From NCBI RefSeq assembly GCF_030146175.1, contig NZ_JASLCE010000104.1:1-61793 (forward strand): DNA of 61,793 nucleotides, read 5' to 3'. This document shows positions 8,025 to 16,372 of this stretch, piece by piece (the stretch's first letter is position 1; the number at the start of each line of letters is the position of its first letter). The translations under genes and the position numbers were made by a program. Below the pieces are notes generated by a model. It was not told where the DNA came from. It ran no database searches and saw nothing but the letters and a program-made list of their open reading frames with translations. The stretch comes from Flavobacterium sp. GTDB lineage: Bacteria; Bacteroidota; Bacteroidia; Flavobacteriales; Flavobacteriaceae.

Positions 8025-8954
8025 TTATGTATTTTGGGTTTGTTGATCCGCATACGCGATAAGCTGCTCAACCGGTGTATTATAATCGAACCATTGGGCG
8101 TTTTCGGTACGTTTAAACCAGGTAATCTGCCGTTTGGCAAAGCGCCGTGTATTCTTTTTAATTTCTTCGATAGCAAAATCGAGTGTGTAATCACCGTCAA
8201 AATAACTAAATAATTCCCGATAACCGACGGTTTGTAAGGCGTTTAACGTTTTATTGGGATAAAGCAATTTGGCTTCTTCGAGCAAACCGGCATCCAACAT
8301 CAGATCCACACGGCGATTGATACGGTCGTACATTACTTCGCGCTCTGCTTCCAGTCCGATGACTACCGGAATAAAATTGCGTGCATTTTTTTTCTGATTC
8401 AGAAAGGAAGAATACGGTTTTCCGCTACCAAGACTAACTTCCACAAAACGCATCATACGCTGTGGGTTTTGTAATGTTTGCGGATTTTTGGCATATATTT
8501 TTTGATAATATTCCGGATCGAGTCGTGCGAGTTCTTCCTGAAGGTAGGTAATTCCTGTGTTTTCGTAGTTTTCCCGAATGTTTTCCCGTACCGACGGATC
8601 GATGTCCGGAAAATCATCAAAACCCTTTAAAATGGCATCTACATACAAACCGGAACCGCCCACCATAATCTGGACATTGTTTTTAGCAAACAGTTCGTCG
8701 AGCTTGGTTGTAGCGTCTCTTTCGAAATCACCAACCGTATACGGATCGAAAACCGAAATATGCTGGATAAAATGATGCGGCGCTGCGGCAAGTTCAGTAG
8801 CAGACGGCACCGCGGTACCGATGGTCATTTCTTTAAAAAACTGACGACTGTCGCAGGAAAGGATATCGCATTTAAAATGTCGGGCGAGTTCTATGCTTAA
8901 AGCCGTTTTGCCAATAGCGGTTGGGCCTATAATGGTGATCAGGTAGTTAGCCAT
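8025..8954 (-). CDS. miaA: tRNA dimethylallyltransferase
   Basis: Transfers a dimethylallyl group to A37 of tRNAs that read UNN codons. The 309-residue protein has the P-loop GPTAIGKT (residues 10-17), the substrate motifs SCDSRQFF and GGSGLYVDA, and the C-terminal TRRFAKRQITWFKR that contacts the tRNA. Its start overlaps the upstream ion-channel gene by 8 bases, and the thioesterase gene begins 2 bases after its stop, so the three are almost certainly translated from one message. Confidence 0.97.
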   Translation of the reverse strand: MANYLITIIGPTAIGKTALSIELARHFKCDILSCDSRQFFKEMTIGTAVPSATELAAAPHHFIQHISVFDPYTVGDFERDATTKLDELFAKNNVQIMVGGSGLYVDAILKGFDDFPDIDPSVRENIRENYENTGITYLQEELARLDPEYYQKIYAKNPQTLQNPQRMMRFVEVSLGSGKPYSSFLNQKKNARNFIPVVIGLEAEREVMYDRINRRVDLMLDAGLLEEAKLLYPNKTLNALQTVGYRELFSYFDGDYTLDFAIEEIKKNTRRFAKRQITWFKRTENAQWFDYNTPVEQLIAYADQQTQNT

Positions 8955-9786
8955 TTGTTAATTTTTCGCCACAATGATGGCAATATCTGGAATCTTCGTT
9001 ATAAATGATGGTTGTACAGGACGGACATTTTCGTTTTCCGTCTATATCCGGAGCATTTCGTTTGGCGTTGGCAAACTCGGCTGTTACGATACCGGTTGGA
9101 ACTGCAATGATACCATAACCCATGATCATAATAAAAGCCGCGATAATCTGACCTAAGGTTGTGATCGGAGCAATATCGCCATAGCCTACGGTTGTAAGGG
9201 TAACAATACACCAGTAAATGCTTACCGGAATACTGGTAAACCCGCTTTCCGGACCTTCGATAACATACATGATGGCGCCAAGTAAAATGGAAACCACCAA
9301 AATAAAGTAAATAAATACGATGATTTTGGTTCGACTGGCTTTAATGGCCAGTTTTAGCTGGGATTCCTGACCGGTAAAATGCACCAGATTCAGAATTCCA
9401 AACAAACGAAGTAGTCGTAAGGCTCTGATAACAGACAACATTCGTGATCCGGGGACAAAAAAGGACAAATACATCGGTAAGATGGAAATAAGATCCACGA
9501 TACCGTAAAAGCTAAAAATATATTGTAGCGGACGTCTGTTACAAATGATTCGGAGTGCGTATTCGATACTGAAAAACACGGTGATAATCCATTCCGAAAC
9601 CACGATAAATGTATGGTGCTTCAAATCGAGTTTTTCGATCGATTCGAGCATTACCAGTAAAACACTCAATAGAATAACACCCAATAAGGCCAAATCGAAA
9701 AGACGTCCGGCAAACGTATTGGAACCATAAATAACAATATACGTTTTTTGCTTAAAAAGATCGTATTTGGTTTTTAAAGCTTTCAA
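8947..9786 (-). CDS. Voltage-gated-type K+ channel with C-terminal zinc ribbon
   Basis: An inner-membrane ion channel of 279 residues. Six hydrophobic segments can be traced. The S4-like helix (RMLSVIRALRLLRL, about 115-128) carries regularly spaced arginines, and the pore loop holds the potassium selectivity filter TVGYGD (199-204). After S6 the cytoplasmic tail ends in a CPSC...CHHC four-cysteine zinc ribbon (Cys 254, 257, 269, 272), an unusual addition to a short Kv channel. ATG at 9786, 12 bases after the exonuclease gene; its end overlaps miaA. Gating stimulus is unknown. Confidence 0.92.
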   Translation of the reverse strand: MKALKTKYDLFKQKTYIVIYGSNTFAGRLFDLALLGVILLSVLLVMLESIEKLDLKHHTFIVVSEWIITVFFSIEYALRIICNRRPLQYIFSFYGIVDLISILPMYLSFFVPGSRMLSVIRALRLLRLFGILNLVHFTGQESQLKLAIKASRTKIIVFIYFILVVSILLGAIMYVIEGPESGFTSIPVSIYWCIVTLTTVGYGDIAPITTLGQIIAAFIMIMGYGIIAVPTGIVTAEFANAKRNAPDIDGKRKCPSCTTIIYNEDSRYCHHCGEKLTNG

Positions 9787-9798
9787 AACGGTTAGGTG

Positions 9799-11160
9799 TT
9801 AAAACGTTACTACTTTGTTGACTTTTTTCTTTCGCAGGTAATTCTGGATAATATTGCGTGTGTCCCGGTTGTTTTCCATCGGGATAATGATCTTTTTTAG
9901 AATATCGATATTATTGATCTGATAATTCAGGTCGTAAAAACAATAGCCTTTATAAATGCCGTTTTCTACCAATATGGCCGTTCTTTCGTCGATACTGCGA
10001 CCGCGATCCACAATAACCATATTTTGGTTCTGAAACTGATAGTTGTCAATAAAATCCTGTACGCGTACATTGTATTCTGCAGGACTTTCCTTACCGATAC
10101 AAGCGCCGTTACATTGTTTGATATCGTATTGAAAACAACCTTTTTTAGTGTCGTACAAACCATTGATCTTCTGACATAACTGGTATTCGACAGTAATCTT
10201 ATGCAGGAAGTTTTTACCTTCCACAACGGTTACAAAAGAGGTGATCTCTTTTTTACGACCATCGGCTTTAGCCAGACGAAGGCTCAAATAACCCTCACTG
10301 TCTTTTTCGGCATATAAAGCCCATGGAAAGATGGTTTTGCGTTGGGCGCGGTTATAAACCGGTTTGTTGATCTTGATTTCTTCGCTTTCTTTTAAAAGCG
10401 CAATCAATTCGCTACCGGTTTCTTCAAAAGTGACGGCGTAGACCTCGTTTTGTATTTTTTTAGCCTTACGGGAAGTCCCTGTAAAATGCTGGTTTACGCG
10501 TTTTTTTATGTTTTTGCTTTTGCCGATATAAATAATGGTTCCGTCTTCGCGATGGATATAGTAAATGCCGGTTTTGGATGGAATACCTTCCACAATATCC
10601 AGCAATTTTGGCGACATCCCGGATTTGATTTCCTTTTTGATAAACGTGGTAACGATTTCCTTTTTAAGATCCTTGGACAAAAGCATTTTAAACAGCTTTA
10701 CGGTAGCCATTGCATCGCCGGTTGCGCGGTGACGGTCGGCGATTGGAATTCCAAGACTACGAACCAGTTTTCCAAGACTGTAGGAAGGTTGGTCGGGAAT
10801 TAGTTTTTTGGACAGCTCCACAGTACACAGCGTATTTCGGTTGAATTCATAACCCAGTCGGCGGAATTCCATACGGAGCACGCGATAATCGAAAGCCGCA
10901 TTATGGGCTACGATAATACAATCCTGTGTGATTTCGATGATGCGTTTGGCGACTTCATAAAATTTAGGAGCCGAACGCAGCATGGCATTATTAATACCGG
11001 TCAGTTTAACTACAAACGGTTGTATGGGAATTTCAGGATTGACCAGACTAATAAACTGATCAACCACTTCATGGCCGTCGAAACGATAGATAGCAATTTC
11101 GGTAATGCCCTCTTCGTTATATTGTCCTCCTGTCGTTTCTATGTCAAGTATAGCGTACAA
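9799..11160 (-). CDS. DnaQ-type exonuclease fused to a GIY-YIG/UvrC-like domain
   Basis: A 453-residue nuclease fusion. Residues 1-175 form a DEDDh 3'-5' exonuclease (LDIETTG at 5-11, HNAAFDYRVL near 87, HRATGDA near 143) like the proofreading subunit of DNA polymerase III. Residues about 195-270 are a GIY-YIG domain (TGIYYIHREDG, YIGKSKNIKKR) as in UvrC and Cho. A four-cysteine segment near residues 330-352 (LCQ, GCF, QCN, GAC) resembles the metal/Fe-S cysteine cluster of UvrC. The start codon is TTG at 11160, since MYAILDIETTG is the expected N-terminus. It probably acts in DNA repair. Neighbours are YggS (28 bases upstream) and the channel. Confidence 0.9.
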   Translation of the reverse strand: MYAILDIETTGGQYNEEGITEIAIYRFDGHEVVDQFISLVNPEIPIQPFVVKLTGINNAMLRSAPKFYEVAKRIIEITQDCIIVAHNAAFDYRVLRMEFRRLGYEFNRNTLCTVELSKKLIPDQPSYSLGKLVRSLGIPIADRHRATGDAMATVKLFKMLLSKDLKKEIVTTFIKKEIKSGMSPKLLDIVEGIPSKTGIYYIHREDGTIIYIGKSKNIKKRVNQHFTGTSRKAKKIQNEVYAVTFEETGSELIALLKESEEIKINKPVYNRAQRKTIFPWALYAEKDSEGYLSLRLAKADGRKKEITSFVTVVEGKNFLHKITVEYQLCQKINGLYDTKKGCFQYDIKQCNGACIGKESPAEYNVRVQDFIDNYQFQNQNMVIVDRGRSIDERTAILVENGIYKGYCFYDLNYQINNIDILKKIIIPMENNRDTRNIIQNYLRKKKVNKVVTF

Positions 11161-11188
11161 TTCTGTGTCTGAGTTTTAAAATTCGCGG

Positions 11189-11848
11189 TTAGCGGGAGCC
11201 AAAAATACTGCTTCCGATCCGTACCATTGTACTGCCGCAGTCGATAGCAATCGCATAATCGCCCGACATGCCCATAGATAAAATGGAAAGGTCAGTAGTT
11301 TGGGTTTTGTTATTTTTATACGTGTCAAAGATAGCTTTTAAACGGCTAAATTCTTTTTTAATTTGTGCTTTACTATCGGTAAAGGTTGCCATTCCCATTA
11401 ATCCCGTAATTCGCACGTTTTGTAAGTCCTGTAAAGCATCGGAAGTGAGCAATGTTTTTAATTCGTTTTCATCCAATCCGAATTTGCTTTCTTCTTCGGC
11501 TATATATATCTGCAGCAGGCAATCGATAACCCGATTGTTTTTTTGCGCCTGCTTGTTAATTTCCTGTAATAATTTTAAACTGTCCACACCGTGAATTAGG
11601 CTCACATAAGGCGCCATATATTTCACTTTATTGGTCTGAACATGTCCAATCATATGCCATTGGATATCCTTAGGCATTTGTTCCCATTTCTCGGTCATTT
11701 CCTGGATCTTATTTTCACCGAAAATACGCTGACCGGCTTCATAGGCTTCCATTAAATCGGAAACGGGTTTGGTTTTGGAAACGGCTACCAGCGTAACCTG
11801 TTCCGGTAAGCCTGCTTGTATTGCGGTAAGATTTTCACGTATTGTCAT
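11189..11848 (-). CDS. YggS/PLPBP family pyridoxal-phosphate homeostasis protein
   Basis: A single-domain TIM-barrel PLP-binding protein that buffers pyridoxal phosphate and has no known catalytic activity. The PLP lysine lies in VAVSKTKP (near residue 22), and FGENKIQEM, WHMIGHVQTNK and the C-terminal LSMGMSGDY are diagnostic. ATG 11848 is chosen because MTIRENL is the normal family N-terminus; an in-frame ATG at 11893 would overlap the upstream gene and add 15 atypical residues. Length from 11848 is 219 residues. It lies between DUF1015 (25 bases) and the exonuclease fusion (28 bases). Confidence 0.94.
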   Translation of the reverse strand: MTIRENLTAIQAGLPEQVTLVAVSKTKPVSDLMEAYEAGQRIFGENKIQEMTEKWEQMPKDIQWHMIGHVQTNKVKYMAPYVSLIHGVDSLKLLQEINKQAQKNNRVIDCLLQIYIAEEESKFGLDENELKTLLTSDALQDLQNVRITGLMGMATFTDSKAQIKKEFSRLKAIFDTYKNNKTQTTDLSILSMGMSGDYAIAIDCGSTMVRIGSSIFGSR

Positions 11849-11873
11849 AGCGTCATTACTGTTTTTGCCAAAA

Positions 11874-13094
11874 TTAAATTTCATAAACCACAAGACCGCT
11901 TCTGAACTTCGGTTCGATAAACGTGCTTTTTGGTGGCATGATCAAATTGGCATCGGCCAGATCCTTAATTTCTTTAATATTAATCGGGAAGAGCATAAAA
12001 CCGACTTCAAATTCGCCATTATCGACCTGTTCTTTGATGGTTGTAATGGATTTTGTACCGGGAACATATGCAATTCTGTCGTCCGTTCGCAAATCTTCAA
12101 TACCCAGTATCGGTTGTAAAACCGTTTTGTAAAGAATCTGAGCATCTAACCCGGACAAGGCATCATCAAAGATAAAGTTTTCTTCTTTAAGTTTTAAAGA
12201 ATAAAAATCGTTATCCAGATACATACCGAACTCAAATTTATGCTTTGGTTTCCACAATTCCTGCTTTTTGCTTTTGATCACAAAATTATCGGCCAGTTTT
12301 TTGATAAAATCATCTTTGGTAAAACCATTCAAATCGCGAATCAATCGGTTGTATTCGTATATTTTTACGTTGGTATCGGCAATCAGATAACTCATAAAAT
12401 AATCCAGATTCTGATTCCCGGAATTTTTGTCCTGTTCGTATAATAATTCCGCCGATGCAGAACGATGATGACCGTCGGCAATATACAAATCGCCAATGCT
12501 TTTAAATTGTTCCTGTAGCCATTGGATTTCGTTTTCGTCTGCAATCTTCCAGAGCGTATGTTTCTCTTTATTTGTCGTAGAAAAGTCCAATAGCGGACGT
12601 TCCTGCGATTTCGCTGTGATCCATTCGCTTAAAGCGGTAGTACTGTTATAGGTGATCAATACAGGTTCGGTATTAAAACCGGTTTGATGCAAATAATCTT
12701 TAAATAAATCCACACGATACTGTAACGTATCTTCGTGTTTTTTGATCACGTTATCCTGATAATCCTTGATGGAGGTTCCGGCCAGGATTCCGATAAACGC
12801 ATGGTTTTTGGATTCGATCTGGTACAGATACAATACCGCCTTTTCTTCCTGAACCAGAATCCCGTCCCGCTTAAAATCGGCATATTTATGAGCCACAGCT
12901 TTAAAGCGCTTGTCAAAACCGATTTTTTGCTGGTTCATATACGCCGGATTTAAAATATGCAAAAAGGAAAACGGATTAAACTCCAGGTAAGCAGCCAACT
13001 CGGTTGCCCCGTAATCGTCGTACGAACGGGAAGTCACCAGACTTACTTTGTCTGCCGTAGGATGAACCGCTTTAAAAGGTTGTATTATAGCCAT
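11874..13094 (-). CDS. DUF1015 family protein
   Basis: A 406-residue cytoplasmic protein that matches the DUF1015 pattern: the start AIIQPFKAVHPTADKVSLV, the middle YIADGHHRSASAELLY with the family's conserved DGHHR, and the C-terminal FVEPKxRSGL-like end. The biochemical role is not established in anything I know. DGHHR resembles nucleotide- or phosphate-binding loops, but that is inference. In this run it sits just before YggS, and an inverted repeat lies just upstream of its start. Confidence 0.9.
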   Translation of the reverse strand: MAIIQPFKAVHPTADKVSLVTSRSYDDYGATELAAYLEFNPFSFLHILNPAYMNQQKIGFDKRFKAVAHKYADFKRDGILVQEEKAVLYLYQIESKNHAFIGILAGTSIKDYQDNVIKKHEDTLQYRVDLFKDYLHQTGFNTEPVLITYNSTTALSEWITAKSQERPLLDFSTTNKEKHTLWKIADENEIQWLQEQFKSIGDLYIADGHHRSASAELLYEQDKNSGNQNLDYFMSYLIADTNVKIYEYNRLIRDLNGFTKDDFIKKLADNFVIKSKKQELWKPKHKFEFGMYLDNDFYSLKLKEENFIFDDALSGLDAQILYKTVLQPILGIEDLRTDDRIAYVPGTKSITTIKEQVDNGEFEVGFMLFPINIKEIKDLADANLIMPPKSTFIEPKFRSGLVVYEI

Positions 13095-13109
13095 TGAATC
13101 GAAATTAAA

Positions 13110-13145
13110 ATTGGCAATTGATAACCGAAATTACCAATTGCCAAT
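13110..13145. repeat. Inverted repeat between two leftward genes
   Basis: Arms ATTGGCAATTG and CAATTGCCAAT (11 bases, perfect) flank a 14-base loop between the dehydrogenase stop and the DUF1015 start. On the minus strand it is followed by TTTTAATTTC, so it may be a weak terminator or attenuator that divides the long operon. Confidence 0.5.
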
Positions 13146-13160
13146 CGGGTATACGTATCA

Positions 13161-14048
13161 TTATGCGAACATTTTCGCAACTTTCTCTGCTTTTTTGCTT
13201 TCGGAATAATCGTAGAAACCTTCACCGGATTTTACACCCAGTTTTCCAGCCATTACCATGTTTACCAATAATGGGCAAGGTGCGTATTTCGGATTTTTAA
13301 ATCCGTCGTACATTACGTTAAGGATCGAAAGACATACGTCCAATCCGATAAAATCAGCTAATTGCAATGGTCCCATCGGATGTGCCATTCCCAGTTTCAT
13401 TACCGTATCGATTTCGGATACACCGGCTACGCCATTGTATAGCGTTTCGATAGATTCGTTGATCATTGGCATTAAAATACGATTAGCTACAAATCCGGGA
13501 TAGTCGTTTACTTCCACTGGTGTTTTACCTAGTTTTACAGACAACTCCATAATCGTTTTGGTTACTTCGTCTGTCGTGTTATAACCGCGGATGATTTCGA
13601 CCAGTTTCATAATCGGCACCGGGTTCATAAAGTGCATTCCGATAACACGTGCCGGGTTTTTCACCACAGAAGCAATCTGCGTAATGGAAATGGAAGAAGT
13701 ATTGGAAGCTAAAATGGTATTTTCATTACAAACCTCGCTTAGTTGTTTAAAAATGTTCAGTTTTAACGTTACATTTTCCGTAGCTGCTTCTACAACCAGG
13801 TCAGCATTTACCACACCGTCTGCAATATCGGTATAGGTGATGATGTTTTCGATAGTCGCTTTTTTGTCGGCTTCGGTAATGGTTCCTTTGGCAATCATAC
13901 GATCCAGGTTACCTACGATGGTAGCCATTCCTTTTTCCAGTGATTTTTCGGAAATATCGATTAATAATACTTTAAAACCGCTTTGTGCAAAAGTATGCGC
14001 AATTCCGTTGCCCATTGTTCCGGCTCCGATTACAGCTATGTTTTTCAT
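13161..14048 (-). CDS. 3-hydroxybutyryl-CoA dehydrogenase
   Basis: NAD(P)-dependent oxidation/reduction of 3-hydroxyacyl-CoA, a step in butanoate, PHB-like or fatty-acid metabolism. The 295-residue protein has the Rossmann motif GAGTMGNGIAHTFA (residues 7-20), the catalytic region SNTSSISITQ and GMHFMNPVPIMKLVEII, and the C-terminal GxGFYDY motif (GEGFYDYSE). The family is monofunctional and is often annotated Hbd or PaaH. ATG at 14048, 2 bases after the MscS gene; the pairing with an ion channel does not suggest a shared pathway. Confidence 0.94.
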   Translation of the reverse strand: MKNIAVIGAGTMGNGIAHTFAQSGFKVLLIDISEKSLEKGMATIVGNLDRMIAKGTITEADKKATIENIITYTDIADGVVNADLVVEAATENVTLKLNIFKQLSEVCNENTILASNTSSISITQIASVVKNPARVIGMHFMNPVPIMKLVEIIRGYNTTDEVTKTIMELSVKLGKTPVEVNDYPGFVANRILMPMINESIETLYNGVAGVSEIDTVMKLGMAHPMGPLQLADFIGLDVCLSILNVMYDGFKNPKYAPCPLLVNMVMAGKLGVKSGEGFYDYSESKKAEKVAKMFA

Positions 14049-14050
14049 TT

Positions 14051-14563
14051 TTATGGTTGTTTTTTAATGTTTGTTATGATTCCGTTTGATAGTAACGTAT
14101 TCGGGATGATAATCCTGTTTTGGGTATCGTCCAGAATAATGGTGTCGTGTAAATTTACTTCCAGTACACGTCCCGATTTGCCCTGAAATTCGATATAATC
14201 GTTTACGCGAAATGGTTTGAAAATCAGGATAAAAATACCGCCTACGATATTGCTCAGTGCCTGTTGTGAGGCAAATCCGGCGATTAAGGTGGTTACACCG
14301 GCACCGGCGAGTAACGAATGACCGTAGGTTTTGGCGATCGGTAAGGTGAGCAATGCCCATCCAAATCCGAAAAGATAGATAATAGCGGTCGCGAAATGTT
14401 TAAAAAAAACATAATTCGTCGGATCGCTGTCTATGATGTTGGATTTTTTGAAGATCAGTCGCTTTAGATACAAATTGGCAAAATACGAGAATAGCAACGT
14501 CAGTCCGCAAATAATTGCGAAATGTACCAGCGTTTCCGTATCCTGAAGCAACTTTTGGATCAT
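14051..14563 (-). CDS. Small MscS-family mechanosensitive channel
   Basis: A 170-residue inner-membrane protein with hydrophobic segments at about 12-30, 50-70 and 75-100. The pore-helix/beta-domain junction GFASQQALSNIVGGIFILIFKPF matches MscS TM3b and the start of the cytoplasmic beta domain, followed by VNDYIEFQGKSGRVLEVNLHDTII. It is short and lacks the usual C-terminal alpha-beta domain of E. coli MscS, a length common in Bacteroidota. It probably protects against osmotic downshock. Gaps to both neighbours are 2 bases. Confidence 0.92.
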   Translation of the reverse strand: MIQKLLQDTETLVHFAIICGLTLLFSYFANLYLKRLIFKKSNIIDSDPTNYVFFKHFATAIIYLFGFGWALLTLPIAKTYGHSLLAGAGVTTLIAGFASQQALSNIVGGIFILIFKPFRVNDYIEFQGKSGRVLEVNLHDTIILDDTQNRIIIPNTLLSNGIITNIKKQP

Positions 14564-14565
14564 GG

Positions 14566-15531
14566 TTATTTTTTAAAACAGTCAATAATTTGATGTGCCA
14601 CACGAAGTGCCTCTGTTCCGTCTTCCAATGTTACAATTGGTGTTGTATTGTTGTTGATGGCATCGGCAAAAGTCTCCAGTTCGTCCAGAATGGCATTGTT
14701 TTGTTCCACACTCGGATTGTCGTAATAGATTTGCTTTTTGACCCCTTCGGCATTTTGAAGGATCATATCAAAATCGCCGGGTACTTCCGGAGCGTCTTTC
14801 ATTTTCACCACTTCGCAGATTTTCTCGAGGTAATCCACCGAAATATAGGCATCTTTCTGGAAAAAACGGGCTTTACGCATGTTTTTCATCGAAATCCGAC
14901 TGGAAGTTACGTTGGCCACACAACCGTTTTCGAACTCAATACGGGCATTGGCAATGTCCGGAGAATCGCTGATCACCGAAACACCACTGGCGCTAATATT
15001 TTTTACTTTGGATTGTACCACACTTAGAATCGCGTCGATATCGTGAATCATCAGATCCAGTACTACCGGAACATCGGTACCACGCGGATTAAACTCCGCC
15101 AGACGGTGCGTTTCGATAAACATCGGATTTTCGATTTTGTCTTTTACCGCTTTAAAAGCCGGGTTAAAACGTTCCACATGACCTACCTGACCTTTAACCT
15201 GATGTTTGGTTGCCAGCGCAATAATTTCACGTGCTTCTTCTACCGTATTCGCGATGGGTTTTTCCAAAAAAACGTGTTTTCCATTTTCGATCGCTTCTTT
15301 GGCACAATCGAAATGCGAAAGGGTAGGAGTTACAATATCAACCACGTCAACAGCCTGAATAAGCGCTGTGATCGAGTCGAATTTCCGGTAACCGAATTCC
15401 TGAGCCACTTTTTCGGCATTATCGGTATTCGGGTCGTAAAACCCTACTAATTCATATTTTTCAGATTGATTGAGTAATCGCAAATGTATTTTTCCAAGGT
15501 GGCCGGCACCTAATACGCCAACTTTTAGCAT
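14566..15531 (-). CDS. Gfo/Idh/MocA family oxidoreductase
   Basis: An NAD(P)-dependent dehydrogenase of sugars or related compounds. The N-terminal Rossmann motif GVLGAGHLGKIHLRLL is followed by the conserved FLEKPIA (near residue 94) and by GHVERFNPAF, with the C-terminal alpha/beta domain intact. I chose ATG 15531 over ATG 15537 because the predicted promoter ends near 15548 and MLKVGVLG is the usual start; either is possible. It heads the leftward run with MscS and the dehydrogenase. The substrate is unknown. Confidence 0.9.
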   Translation of the reverse strand: MLKVGVLGAGHLGKIHLRLLNQSEKYELVGFYDPNTDNAEKVAQEFGYRKFDSITALIQAVDVVDIVTPTLSHFDCAKEAIENGKHVFLEKPIANTVEEAREIIALATKHQVKGQVGHVERFNPAFKAVKDKIENPMFIETHRLAEFNPRGTDVPVVLDLMIHDIDAILSVVQSKVKNISASGVSVISDSPDIANARIEFENGCVANVTSSRISMKNMRKARFFQKDAYISVDYLEKICEVVKMKDAPEVPGDFDMILQNAEGVKKQIYYDNPSVEQNNAILDELETFADAINNNTTPIVTLEDGTEALRVAHQIIDCFKK

Positions 15532-15547
15532 GAGCATCTATTTTCAA

Positions 15548-15555
15548 CAAAAATA
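15548..15555 (-). promoter_or_regulatory. Predicted -7 element for the leftward oxidoreductase operon
   Basis: CAAAAATA on the plus strand reads TATTTTTG on the minus strand, an exact -7 match, about 17 bases before the ATG at 15531. No TTG at a proper distance was found. Confidence 0.55.
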
Positions 15556-15656
15556 AAAGATTTCGACGTAAAAACTTCTATTTCAAATTTAAAAGTTAGG
15601 GGATTTTTTTAAGGAGAAGACCGTGTTAATAATTTCCGGAGATGGATTTCAAATTG

Positions 15657-15664
15657 TAAATTTG
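15657..15664 (+). promoter_or_regulatory. Predicted -7 element for pcm
   Basis: TAAATTTG is an exact -7 match 35 bases before the GTG start of pcm. A -33 TTG is not evident. Confidence 0.5.
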
Positions 15665-15699
15665 TTTGTTATTTTTACCCTTTAATAATTGCCATAAAA

Positions 15700-16341
15700 G
15701 TGAGAGATACTGCCAAACATCAAGGACTTCGAAATCAGCTGGTAACCGTATTACAACAAAAAGGTATTACGGACAGAAATGTATTGGAAGCCATTAAAAA
15801 AATCCCGAGACATCTGTTTTTAAATTCAGGATTTGAAGATTTTGCCTACCAGGATAAGGCCTTTCCGATCGGAGCCGGGCAGACGATTTCGCAACCCTAC
15901 ACGGTAGCGTTTCAATCGGAATTATTACAGGTGAAAAAAGACGACAAAGTACTGGAAATCGGAACGGGTTCGGGTTATCAAACGGCCGTTTTGTGTCTGA
16001 TGGGGGCAAAAGTGTACAGTGTGGAACGCCAGAACGAGCTGTTTAAAAGCACGTCTTTATTATTGCCAAAACTGGGAATTCGCCCGAAACAATTGTCATT
16101 TGGCGACGGCTATAAAGGATTGCCAAATTTTGCGCCTTTCGATAGTATTATCGTAACAGCCGGAGCACCGTTTATTCCACAACCGCTTATGGCGCAACTT
16201 AAAATTGGCGGCCGACTTGTTATTCCATTGGGAGAAGATGTTCAGGTGATGACCTTGCTGATCCGTAAAAACGAAACACAATTTGAAAAGCACGAATTAG
16301 GTGACTTCCGATTCGTTCCTTTGCTGGAAGATAAAAATTAA
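15700..16341 (+). CDS. pcm: Protein-L-isoaspartate O-methyltransferase
   Basis: SAM-dependent methylation of isoaspartyl residues that starts repair of aged proteins. The 213-residue protein shows the PCMT hallmarks: IPRHLF near residue 31, GQTISQPYTVAFQSELL near 63, the SAM motif VLEIGTGSGYQTAVL near 84 and IIVTAGAP near 147. The start is GTG at 15700; the only nearby alternatives would cut into the family N-terminus. It stands alone between a promoter and a bidirectional terminator. Confidence 0.96.
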   Translation: MRDTAKHQGLRNQLVTVLQQKGITDRNVLEAIKKIPRHLFLNSGFEDFAYQDKAFPIGAGQTISQPYTVAFQSELLQVKKDDKVLEIGTGSGYQTAVLCLMGAKVYSVERQNELFKSTSLLLPKLGIRPKQLSFGDGYKGLPNFAPFDSIIVTAGAPFIPQPLMAQLKIGGRLVIPLGEDVQVMTLLIRKNETQFEKHELGDFRFVPLLEDKN

Positions 16342-16343
16342 TG

Positions 16344-16372
16344 AAAACGTCCGCCTTGGTGGACGTTTTTTT
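16344..16372. terminator. Bidirectional terminator between pcm and the Fic-like gene
   Basis: A stem AAAACGTCC / GGACGTTTT with a GC-rich inner loop (GCCTTGGT can pair further), flanked by A residues on one side and seven T on the other. The genes on both sides converge here. Confidence 0.8.
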
